Shown: positions 1 through 5,662, counted from the stretch's first letter. The stretch is DNA of 6,937 nt from Methanoregulaceae archaeon (GCA_013331215.1 DUGU01000324.1:1-6937); one strand, 5' to 3'. Numbers and translations are program-made. Notes: generated by a model not told the origin, from the letters alone.

Positions 1-553
1 GGAACGCGGACCAGAGGCCTGCCGTGCCGAAGTAGCTCACCTTTGCGAGAGCGATCTGGACAGCCCGGAGACCGAAGCCGCTCGCCGTGATCGCGCCGGT
101 CGTGCTGACCGAGGTGTACGGACCGTAGGTCATGATGTATGCCCACACGATGGAACCGATCAGGTTCCCGATGTAGACCCAGACCCAGAGGTTCAGGACG
201 CTGGCCCACGAGACCTTGTGGATGAAGGCTGCGACCGGCGCGAGCATCGCGTCGCCGGTGAAGAGCTCGGCACCTGTCAGGATGGTGATAATCAGCCCGA
301 CAGGGAACACGGCTCCCAGAACCAGCTGCTGGATACCCGGCGCAGCAAAGCCGGCGTTGACGAACCCCGCCGCAACTGCGGCCGCGTTACCCTGAATACC
401 TGTACTGCAGACGGTCGCGAGCCCCGCGCCCATTGCGATGAATGCCCCGGAGAAGAACCCGCGGAGCACCATGTTCCACGAGGGCAGACCGGTCTTGTAC
501 TTGCCGGCGTCGCCTGCCTTCGCAACGATTGCTACTGGTGGATGAAATGCCAT
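1..553 (-). CDS. fdhC: Formate transporter FdhC, FNT family (partial, 3' end outside the window)
   Basis: This membrane channel/transporter of the formate-nitrite (FNT) family imports formate, which feeds formate dehydrogenase in formate-using methanogens. Reading the minus strand from the ATG at 553-551 gives 184 residues before the window edge. Visible marks are the FNT signature TGAELFTGDAM at residues 93-103, the GFFSGAFIAMGAG stretch at 32-44 in the first membrane helix, and VYIGNLIGS at 127-134, a typical FNT third-helix pattern. Hydrophobic segments lie at about 28-50, 76-94 and 117-141, and a fourth is starting at the edge. Full-length relatives have about 270-290 residues and six helices, so roughly a third is missing. 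The start is supported by GAGAGGTG on the minus strand (563-570), nine bases upstream, and a TATA-like box at 595-604. In related methanogens fdhAB often follows fdhC; here that would lie outside the window. The family is certain; formate specificity is inferred from the organism type. Confidence 0.93.
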   Translation of the reverse strand, partial: MAFHPPVAIVAKAGDAGKYKTGLPSWNMVLRGFFSGAFIAMGAGLATVCSTGIQGNAAAVAAGFVNAGFAAPGIQQLVLGAVFPVGLIITILTGAELFTGDAMLAPVAAFIHKVSWASVLNLWVWVYIGNLIGSIVWAYIMTYGPYTSVSTTGAITASGFGLRAVQIALAKVSYFGTAGLWSAF

Positions 554-562
554 TTATCGATA

Positions 563-570
563 CACCTCTC
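563..570 (-). promoter_or_regulatory. Ribosome binding site of fdhC
   Basis: GAGAGGTG on the minus strand lies nine bases before the fdhC ATG (551-553). It resembles the archaeal anti-16S complement (GGAGGTG) and fixes this ATG as the start. Confidence 0.6.
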
Positions 571-580
571 TGAATCATGC

Positions 581-618
581 ACCTATACCAGCAACTTATT
601 AAACGGTCGCGTATAGGT
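581..618. promoter_or_regulatory. Inverted repeat flanking the fdhC TATA box (candidate operator)
   Basis: ACCTATAC (581-588) and GTATAGGT (611-618) are perfect 8-bp reverse complements separated by 22 bp. The centre of the dyad (599.5) coincides with the centre of the TATA-like box at 595-604. The half-sites are 30 bp apart centre to centre, about three helical turns. This would suit a regulator that blocks or bridges the promoter. The geometry is visible in the sequence; the operator role is inference, and an 8-bp inverted repeat can arise by chance in this much DNA. Confidence 0.35.
595..604 (-). promoter_or_regulatory. Probable TATA box of fdhC
   Basis: The minus strand reads GTTTAATAAG. 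It lies about 45 bases upstream of the fdhC ATG, so transcription would start near position 573 and leave a leader of about 20 nt, which fits an archaeal promoter. A second copy of TTTAATAAG lies 46 bp further upstream (641-649) and could be an alternative promoter. The box is enclosed by the inverted repeat at 581-618. Confidence 0.5.
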
Positions 619-689
619 CAATGTAAAAATCCTTTGTGGTCTTATTAAAAATTTTCCATTTGTTTTCCAAAAAACCCCAGAATCTCGCT

Positions 690-714
690 CCTCTTCCCCG
701 AGGGCAAGAAGAGG
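690..714. other. Hairpin-forming inverted repeat upstream of fdhC
   Basis: CCTCTTC (690-696) pairs perfectly with GAAGAGG (708-714), and two further C-G pairs (697-698 with 703-704) are possible inside. Read on the minus strand, toward fdhC, the hairpin is followed about 15 nt later by GGGGTTTTTT (T run at 674-669). It could end a short minus-strand transcript or be part of a long fdhC leader. No function can be assigned. Confidence 0.3.
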
Positions 715-1010
715 GAGGTAACTATATGGCGTTAATAAATCCATGAAATAAACAGAATTACGGGGCTCCCCGCCCTCTATCGACATGTTTTACATACATA
801 ATCCTTTCTCTCCGTCGTGCTCTCCGCGAACGGCGCGCGATTTCACGGTCGAAAATCGGTCTTCCCGAAGGGTGATGCGGCATCTGACGAACCCCGTATC
901 GTCCGACTCTCTGTGAAAGGAAGATCCGCGCTTAACTCAACCGTTTGTCTCCGGAGCGATGAATGCGCTCTGCTGCTTGGACCGATCCGCACCCCCTTTG
1001 TGTCCATTTG

Positions 1011-1022
1011 GAAAAGTTTAAC
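1011..1022 (+). promoter_or_regulatory. Possible promoter (BRE/TATA) of the SpeD-like gene
   Basis: GAAAAGTTTAAC is the most AT-rich stretch near the gene, with purines where a BRE would be and a TTTAA core. Transcription would start near 1043 and leave a leader of about 45 nt. The match to the methanogen TATA consensus (TTTATATA) is weak. Confidence 0.3.
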
Positions 1023-1075
1023 CCTGCGGGTCTGGAACCTGTACAGACGCGCAATTAGCGGTAGATCATCGATAC

Positions 1076-1080
1076 GGAGG
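1076..1080 (+). promoter_or_regulatory. Ribosome binding site of the SpeD-like gene
   Basis: GGAGG lies seven bases before the ATG at 1088. The second in-frame ATG at 1097 would be 16 bases away, so the first ATG is the better start. Confidence 0.7.
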
Positions 1081-1087
1081 CTTCTAG

Positions 1088-1489
1088 ATGGCGGAGATGA
1101 ATGGGGAGAGCGCGATCGTCCGGGAGTTTCGCGAGAGAGATGCGTGGGGGCTCTGCACCTGCATCGATCTCAAGGGATGCGACCCCGCGGCGATTCGCGA
1201 TGCCGAGCGGATTCGGCAGTATGTGATCGAGGTCTGCGACCTCATCAGGATGAAGCGCTTCGGTGAACCACAGGTGGTCCACTTCGGCCCGAACGATCGA
1301 GTGGCCGGGTATTCGATGACGCAGCTGATCGAGACCTCGCTCATCTCGGGGCATTTCGCGAACGAGGCGAACGCGGCCTACATCGATATCTTCAGCTGCA
1401 AAGAGTACGAGCCCGAGGTAGCGGCCGAGTTCACGCGTCGGTTCTTCGGGGCGGATTCGGTCGCGTTCCAGGTCGTGCTGAGGGCGTAA
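1088..1489 (+). CDS. SpeD-family (S-adenosylmethionine decarboxylase-like) protein with altered processing site
   Basis: This 133-residue protein is the size of a prokaryotic AdoMet decarboxylase, a pyruvoyl enzyme that makes decarboxylated AdoMet for spermidine synthesis. The family start motif DLKGCDP is at residues 27-33, and FSCK at 102-105 matches the usual FTCG. Aligned without gaps around the self-cleavage site, S84, S87, H89, E93 and C104 fall on the Ser63, Ser66, His68, Glu72 and Cys83 positions of the Thermotoga enzyme (numbering from memory), so the pyruvoyl-forming Ser, processing His and proton-donor Cys are kept. However, the usual Glu-Ser-His is Thr83-Ser84-Leu85, and the adenine-stacking Trp position is Ala91. 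The protein may therefore self-process but act on another substrate, or be a non-enzymatic paralogue. It is transcribed divergently from fdhC, convergent with the large surface-protein gene, and stands alone. Family membership is fairly sure; the reaction is not, so no symbol is given. Confidence 0.85.
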   Translation: MAEMNGESAIVREFRERDAWGLCTCIDLKGCDPAAIRDAERIRQYVIEVCDLIRMKRFGEPQVVHFGPNDRVAGYSMTQLIETSLISGHFANEANAAYIDIFSCKEYEPEVAAEFTRRFFGADSVAFQVVLRA

Positions 1490-1586
1490 CCCTCCTCTCT
1501 TTTCGTTGTCGGCTCTGCCCCTGCGGCAGACCACACGGTCGTCGGGACCGGAACGGACGTTCTGTGACGTCCGCCGGAAAAAGGGA
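1490..1586. terminator. Convergent terminator region with hairpin
   Basis: This is a 97-bp gap between two genes that end toward each other. On the plus strand, a pyrimidine tract ending in TCTCTTTTC (1496-1504) directly follows the SpeD-like stop. On the minus strand, TTTTT (1582-1578) begins five bases after the large gene's stop, which fits archaeal U-tract termination. Between them is a hairpin: CCGG (1548-1551), bulged AA, CGGACGT (1554-1560), loop TCTGTG, ACGTCCG (1567-1573), CCGG (1574-1577). That is 11 base pairs with a two-base bulge. Whether the hairpin itself acts in termination is unknown. Confidence 0.45.
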
Positions 1587-4500
1587 TTATGAGACGGCTG
1601 AAGTGCCGTTTGTCGTCCTGGTAGCGGTCGTGTCGATCGGCGGAGCGACCGTCGTCGCCTTCACCGTCGGCGTTGCATCGGCAACGACCGTCGCCCGGGC
1701 CGGGGGGGTCGCAGTCTGCGTCACGATGGCGTCCGGAGGCAGGATCACCGCATCGATCACGTGGATCACGCCGTTGTCCGCCTGGATGTCGGTCTGGTTC
1801 ACCGTCGCGCCGTCGATCTTCAGGCGGCGGCCGTCGACCTGCACCGTCACCGTGACGGGCTCTCCCTGGAGCATCATGATCGTGGGCATGCCGGTCACGT
1901 TGGTCGCCATGAACCGGCCCTCGGCCACGTGGTGGCCGAGCACAGAGGCGAGCCGGGTGCGGTTCGAGAGGAGCGCGTCGAGGGTGCCAGGAGGCAGGGC
2001 TTCAAAGGCTGCGTCGGTCGGGGCGAAGATCGTGTAGGGTCCGACGCCGTTCAGTGTGTCGGTGAGCCCCGCCGTCTGGACCGCGCTGACGAACGTCGAT
2101 AGGTTCCGGTCGGTCGCGGCGATCTGCATGAGCGTCTGTGGGGGAATCGTCTCCTCCGTCGGCGTGGCGATCGGAGTCGCAACCGCAGTGGAGGTCGCCG
2201 TCGCCGTTACCGTGGCGACCGCGGTCCCCTTCGCTGTCGTTGCCGGGGCCAGGGCGCCTCCGGTGGCTTCACTCCCCTCCGTCGCCCGCGGGGATGCGAT
2301 GGTGGTGGTGATCGCGGTCGCGGCAGCAGTCGTATTCGGAGCCGTCGTCGCGAGTGTCGGGACTGCCGGGCCGGCGGTTGTCGCCGCCACGGTTGCGGCG
2401 GTCGTTGTTGGGGCCGTCAGCGTCGGGCTTGCCGTAGTCACGTTCGGCGTCACTGCGGCCGTTGTTACCGCCGAAGTCGCCGACGGCGTCGGGGTGGGCG
2501 AGGCGGTCTGCGCTGTCGCGTTCGGCGTCGTCACGTTCGCCGTGGCCACAGTGACCGCTGCCGTTGCGGTCGCTACCGGCATGATCGCCGGTGCCGGGAG
2601 CGTCGTGTTCGCGTCGACCCCGGTGGCCATGGCGCGGGAGGAGGTCAGGCTGCCGACCGTCCCGAACGCCATGTAGTCGATGTTGTGGTACCCGCCGAAG
2701 AGGAGACGGAGCACGTGCGGTCCGCCGGTCAGCCGGACCCTCTGGGTTACGTTCGTATACGTGTCGTAACTGCCTGTGTTCGGCACGGTGAACGTCGTCG
2801 CCGTCACACCGTCGACCTGCAACCGCATCTGCGAATTCGCATTCGGACTCGAGACCCGGAAGACCACATCGTAGTCGCCGGTCCAGCGGACGTTCGCCGT
2901 GTACTTCAGCCACTCCCCGGGGCGGATCCAGCAGACCACGGGACTGTTCTCTCCATCGCTCAGCTCGATGTCGACGTCCTCGCTTGTGCGGTAGATGCCG
3001 CCGAAGTTCGACGAGGTCGTGTCATAGTAACTCACGCCCTCGCCGCCCGTGTTGAAGTCCTCTGCCTGGATCACGCCTGGAATGATGCCCGTCCCGTAGA
3101 CGATCGGGACCGGCGCCGGGAGGGGCAGACCCGGACCCGACGGGGTCACGGTCGGCGTCGTGGTGATCGTCGTCGTGGGTGGGGTGATGCCGCCGCCGAT
3201 GCTGGTCGTGAACTTGATCCAGTTCACGTTCGTGTAGCCGTTGAAGTAGAGCCGCACGACGTGGGTGCCGGCCGGGAGCGAGACCTGCTGCACCTTCGTC
3301 TGGTAGGTCATGTAATTGCCCGTGTTCGGGACCATGACCGTGCAAACATCGGCGCCGTCGACCTGCATCTTGAACGAGCTGTCCGACTGGGGGCTCGAGA
3401 CGCGGAACGAGGCGTCGTAGACACCGGCCTCGGCCACGTTCACCGTGTACTTCAGCCATTCGCCGGGTCGGACCCAGCCGACCGCGTAGCTCCCCTCGCT
3501 GCTCGCCATCTCGATATCGACGCCGTCCTGGCGGTACGCGCCGCCCTCGTTCGTCGAAGTCGTGTCGTGGTAGGCGACGCCCTCGCCCCCGGTGTTATAG
3601 TTCTCGGCCTGGATGAGGCCCGGGATGGCGGCTCCCGCACCCGGGGTCGCGGTCGGCGTCGTGGTGACGGTCGTTGTCGTGGGTGTCCCGGTGCTTGTGA
3701 ACTTCATGCAGCAGATGTTGTGGTACCCGCTGGTCGAGATCCGCAGGACGTGCGTGCCGGCGGTCAGGGTGACCTGCTTCTTGACCTCGTTGTACGTATC
3801 CCAGCTGCCCGTGTTCGGGACCGAGACCGTGGCCGCGTCCGTGCCGTCCACGGCGAGCTTGAAGGAGGTGCCCGCGTTCGGAGTCGCCACCTTGAACGCG
3901 ACGTCGTAGGTGCCGGCCTTTGTGACGTCCACCGTATACTGGAGCCACTCGGCTGGCCGCATCCAGCCGATGACGTGGCTGCCGGCCGCACTGCTGTACT
4001 CGATGTCGACGCCATCCTGGCGGTATGCGCCGCCGAGGTTCTCGGCCTCGATGTCGTGGTAACCCACGCCATCGCCGCCTGCGTCGTAGTCCTCGGCCTC
4101 GATTGTGCCGGGTATTACGCCCTTCCCGGCGACGGGCGTTGTCGTCGGCGGAGTCGGGCCCGAGACTATCGGTGTCGGTGTCTTGGTCGGCGTGGTCGTG
4201 GTCGGTCCAATGCCGTTGATCGTGATCTGGTTATTGTTGGCGTTATAGTACCGGATCAGCGTATTTTTATCCGCCCCGGTCAGCAGGATGTCGAACGTGC
4301 AGCCGGTCACGGGCCACGGGTCGTTCGGGTGGTCCTCGCGCAGCCCGAGGCAGACGGCGCCGCTCGACTTTTTCGGGTTGATGATCTTGAAGTTGTCGAA
4401 GACCGCGCCGTTGGTGCCCCACGCGTAGAGCGCGTAGGTCCGCGCATTGCTGGACTCACAGTTGTAGAACTTCAGGTTGGAGCCGGTCCGGACCTGGAAG

Positions 4501-5498
4501 GACTTGTCCGAGCCGTCGTCGGTGCAGTCGTTGAGGACGACATCCTTGGCGCTCTGCCAGACCCAGAAACCGTTGTTCTTGTTGTTTTTCGACTGGCAGT
4601 TGGTCAGGGTGACGGCGCTGGATAGGTAGTACCCGGTCTTGTAAAAGGCGGTGTCGAGGTTGTTCCGCCAGCCGTTGTTAACGGCGACGCAGTTGGTGAC
4701 CCGGCTATTGACCTGGACCGGGATGGCCTGGTTCGGGTCCTCGCCGTTGTAAAAGTTTGGCTCGAAGTAGAACCCGGACTCCCAGCAGTCCTCGGCATAG
4801 CAGTCGTTGACGGAGAGATCGTACAGGTCGGCGCCCTCATGGAAGTCGAACCCGACGGCCCAGATCTTGCCCGAGCCCTCGTTGCCGCATCGGATTGCCT
4901 GGCAGTCCTCGAACCGGATGTTCCGATTCACCCGCGGCGAGCGCTGGCCGTTGAGGTTGAAGCCGGTCGAACCGACGTCGATCGCCTTGCATCGGACGAA
5001 CTCGATGTCCTCGCAGACGCGCCCGTCGGCCCAGACAAAGAACATTCCGTTGACGGTCGGCGCGGTCTTCTTCGAGTCCTGGATCGTGACGTCGTGCACC
5101 TTCACGTGCGACGTCGTGATCATAAGCCAACCGCGGTTCGTGATCTTGAAGTCGCTCACCGTCACGGTGGGGTTGGCGATGTCCACGCGAGCGGCGTAGT
5201 CGCCGGCCATGTTGAGGACCGTCTTGCCCGCCCCCTGTCCTCGGAAGACCGAGTTGCCCTTGACGTAGACCGTGCCCGAGGTGCGGAAGGTGCCCTCGGT
5301 CATGACGACCTCACCTCCGCGCGCGAGTGCGGCATTGAGCTCGGTCTCATCGTTACTACCATCGCAGACGTATTGCGCGGTGGATTTTGAGGAGGCGCTC
5401 GCGTCGCTTGCCGCTACAATCGTCGCAGCGATGGCGGAATGCGCGAGCAGAGCGCACCCAAGGAAGAGAATTATGAGGATTTTTCTCCGAACGTTCAT
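1587..5498 (-). CDS. Large secreted protein: beta-helix, three CBM6-like modules, fasciclin domain
   Basis: This 1303-residue, probably extracellular carbohydrate-binding protein starts with a signal peptide (RRK at 4-6, hydrophobic 7-19, likely cleavage after AIA at 22-24). Residues about 26-431 form a right-handed parallel beta-helix of the pectate-lyase-like type, with an N-cap resembling surface polysaccharide lyases (DGSNDETELNAAL, GGEVVMTEGTF). Three CBM6-like modules follow at about 461-602, 625-766 and 806-947, each with IPGxIxAEdy/f at its start, a WLxYT strand and PNTG near the end. Thr/Pro linkers join them. An Ala/Thr/Val linker (about 948-1120) leads to a FAS1 domain (1121-1256) with TIFAPTDAAF and GVIHVIDAVILP. 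A 47-residue polar tail has no membrane segment or recognisable C-terminal sorting signal. GAGGGTG four bases before the ATG and a TATA box at 5536-5545 support the start. It could be an adhesin, matrix protein or lyase; no catalytic residues could be assigned. Confidence 0.9.
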   Translation of the reverse strand: MNVRRKILIILFLGCALLAHSAIAATIVAASDASASSKSTAQYVCDGSNDETELNAALARGGEVVMTEGTFRTSGTVYVKGNSVFRGQGAGKTVLNMAGDYAARVDIANPTVTVSDFKITNRGWLMITTSHVKVHDVTIQDSKKTAPTVNGMFFVWADGRVCEDIEFVRCKAIDVGSTGFNLNGQRSPRVNRNIRFEDCQAIRCGNEGSGKIWAVGFDFHEGADLYDLSVNDCYAEDCWESGFYFEPNFYNGEDPNQAIPVQVNSRVTNCVAVNNGWRNNLDTAFYKTGYYLSSAVTLTNCQSKNNKNNGFWVWQSAKDVVLNDCTDDGSDKSFQVRTGSNLKFYNCESSNARTYALYAWGTNGAVFDNFKIINPKKSSGAVCLGLREDHPNDPWPVTGCTFDILLTGADKNTLIRYYNANNNQITINGIGPTTTTPTKTPTPIVSGPTPPTTTPVAGKGVIPGTIEAEDYDAGGDGVGYHDIEAENLGGAYRQDGVDIEYSSAAGSHVIGWMRPAEWLQYTVDVTKAGTYDVAFKVATPNAGTSFKLAVDGTDAATVSVPNTGSWDTYNEVKKQVTLTAGTHVLRISTSGYHNICCMKFTSTGTPTTTTVTTTPTATPGAGAAIPGLIQAENYNTGGEGVAYHDTTSTNEGGAYRQDGVDIEMASSEGSYAVGWVRPGEWLKYTVNVAEAGVYDASFRVSSPQSDSSFKMQVDGADVCTVMVPNTGNYMTYQTKVQQVSLPAGTHVVRLYFNGYTNVNWIKFTTSIGGGITPPTTTITTTPTVTPSGPGLPLPAPVPIVYGTGIIPGVIQAEDFNTGGEGVSYYDTTSSNFGGIYRTSEDVDIELSDGENSPVVCWIRPGEWLKYTANVRWTGDYDVVFRVSSPNANSQMRLQVDGVTATTFTVPNTGSYDTYTNVTQRVRLTGGPHVLRLLFGGYHNIDYMAFGTVGSLTSSRAMATGVDANTTLPAPAIMPVATATAAVTVATANVTTPNATAQTASPTPTPSATSAVTTAAVTPNVTTASPTLTAPTTTAATVAATTAGPAVPTLATTAPNTTAAATAITTTIASPRATEGSEATGGALAPATTAKGTAVATVTATATSTAVATPIATPTEETIPPQTLMQIAATDRNLSTFVSAVQTAGLTDTLNGVGPYTIFAPTDAAFEALPPGTLDALLSNRTRLASVLGHHVAEGRFMATNVTGMPTIMMLQGEPVTVTVQVDGRRLKIDGATVNQTDIQADNGVIHVIDAVILPPDAIVTQTATPPARATVVADATPTVKATTVAPPIDTTATRTTNGTSAVS
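1731..2138 (-). other. Fasciclin (FAS1) domain of the large surface protein
   Basis: Residues 1121-1256 carry the FAS1 hallmarks: TLMQIAATDRNLSTFVSAV at the first helix, the H1 motif TIFAPTDAAFEALPPG, the central LGHHVAEGRF segment and the H2 motif NGVIHVIDAVILPP. The length of about 135 residues is normal and the domain looks intact. FAS1 domains mediate cell adhesion or matrix contact in all three domains of life and are common in secreted proteins of methanogens. Confidence 0.9.
2139..2657 (-). repeat. Ala/Thr/Val low-complexity linker with N-glycosylation sequons
   Basis: Residues about 948-1120 are almost entirely Ala, Thr, Val, Pro and Ser with five N-x-T sequons (NTT, NVT, NAT, NVT, NTT) and no predicted fold. 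It is probably an extended, glycosylated stalk holding the FAS1 domain away from the CBM6 modules. The underlying GC-rich DNA is made of degenerate short units, so long open frames occur by chance on the opposite strand. Confidence 0.7.
2658..4118 (-). repeat. Three tandem CBM6-like modules with Thr/Pro linkers
   Basis: The modules lie at 3693-4118, 3201-3626 and 2658-3083 on the minus strand, about 142 residues each. Their IPG start motifs are at residues 462, 625 and 806, giving periods of 163 and 181 residues. Shared features are the AEDY/AENY/AEDF opening, VDIE, R-P-(A/G)-EWL(Q/K)YT, VDG, VPNTG and a closing aromatic strand. Modules 1 and 2 are nearly identical over GGAYRQDGVDIE; modules 2 and 3 over NTGGEGV. 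The linker DNA is also repeated: a 17-bp identity occurs at 3651-3667 and 3150-3166. CBM6 modules bind beta-glucans, xylans and similar polymers, usually with a structural calcium; the ligand here is unknown. Confidence 0.85.
4206..5423 (-). other. Parallel beta-helix domain (residues 26-431) of the large surface protein
   Basis: This region shows irregular coils of about 20-37 residues rich in Asn, Gly, Asp and beta-branched residues. The recurring pattern is a hydrophobic residue, two residues, then Cys or a hydrophobic: F117, V137, C170, C199, C233, C270, C301, C325, C347, F370, C400. This is typical of right-handed beta-helices that stack like residues. The N-terminal portion (44-95) resembles the cap region of pectate-lyase-superfamily proteins. 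Related folds bind or cleave polysaccharides, but the activity here is unknown. Confidence 0.75.
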
Positions 5499-5502
5499 CT
5501 AA

Positions 5503-5509
5503 CACCCTC
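5503..5509 (-). promoter_or_regulatory. Ribosome binding site of the large surface protein
   Basis: The minus strand reads GAGGGTG four bases before the ATG (5496-5498), a close match to the archaeal GGAGGTG consensus with somewhat short spacing. Confidence 0.55.
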
Positions 5510-5535
5510 AATTATCCAATACAAGAACCTTTGAT

Positions 5536-5550
5536 TATATATAGATTCCC
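5536..5550 (-). promoter_or_regulatory. TATA box and upstream element of the large surface-protein gene
   Basis: The minus strand reads GGGAATCTATATATA, a strong TATA core preceded by a purine-rich stretch at the BRE position. A start about 25 nt downstream falls near 5510-5515 and leaves a leader of roughly 12-17 nt that just includes the ribosome binding site. Confidence 0.65.
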
Positions 5551-5654
5551 TTTTCGGCTTGGCGCATTTCCGGGCACCATTTGCCAGAAGGGGGCCAAAT
5601 ATGTATTATATAGGGAATCGGGGTTCACTGCATCCACGGAAGATATTCACATAC

Positions 5655-5662
5655 TTTATATA
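5655..5662 (+). promoter_or_regulatory. Consensus-like methanogen TATA box
   Basis: TTTATATA (5655-5662) on the plus strand matches the methanogen promoter consensus. A start near 5686 would give marker 11 a leader of about 255 nt, or a short RNA ending at the T6 run at 5735-5740. TATATA is nearly palindromic, so direction is uncertain. Confidence 0.35.

Larger units (their letters stand above)
554..1087. other. Divergent intergenic region between fdhC and the SpeD-like gene
   Basis: This is 534 bp with no convincing gene. The left part (about 554-800) is AT-rich and holds the fdhC promoter elements, two copies of CTTATTAAA (595-603 and 641-649), a hairpin at 690-714 and an A6 run at 669-674. 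The right part (about 800-1010) is GC-richer, with small dyads such as GATGC-G-GCATC (873-883) and GAGCG/CGCTC (954-958 and 966-970), but no RNA gene is recognisable. Short open frames here lack ribosome binding sites and look non-coding. The last 75 bp hold the likely promoter and ribosome binding site of the SpeD-like gene. Confidence 0.6.

Noticed and set aside
583..786. A 67-codon minus-strand frame just upstream of fdhC
   Set aside because: It has no ribosome binding site, covers the fdhC promoter and hairpin region, and shows no recognisable protein features.
817..1266. A 149-codon plus-strand frame starting in the intergenic region and running into the SpeD-like gene
   Set aside because: It overlaps the SpeD-like gene in another frame, lacks a ribosome binding site and has no coherent sequence pattern.
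1055..1534. A 159-codon minus-strand frame across the SpeD-like gene
   Set aside because: The plus strand encodes a clear SpeD-family protein with a good ribosome binding site; the antisense frame has no family resemblance.
2139..2657. Low-complexity GC-rich repeats considered as a CRISPR or tandem repeat array
   Set aside because: There are no constant repeats with unique spacers. The pattern follows codons for Ala, Thr and Val in the surface-protein linker.
2056..2676. A 206-codon Ala/Val-rich plus-strand frame that looks like membrane helices
   Set aside because: It is antisense to the Ala/Thr/Val linker and FAS1 start. The hydrophobic look comes from complementing GCN and ACN codons, and no ribosome binding site is seen.
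2685..4625. A 646-codon open frame on the plus strand, opposite the large surface-protein gene
   Set aside because: It is a by-product of GC-rich codons on the minus strand. Its translation is an Arg/Asp/Val-rich sequence without recognisable domains, while the minus frame shows signal peptide, beta-helix, CBM6 and FAS1 motifs in order.
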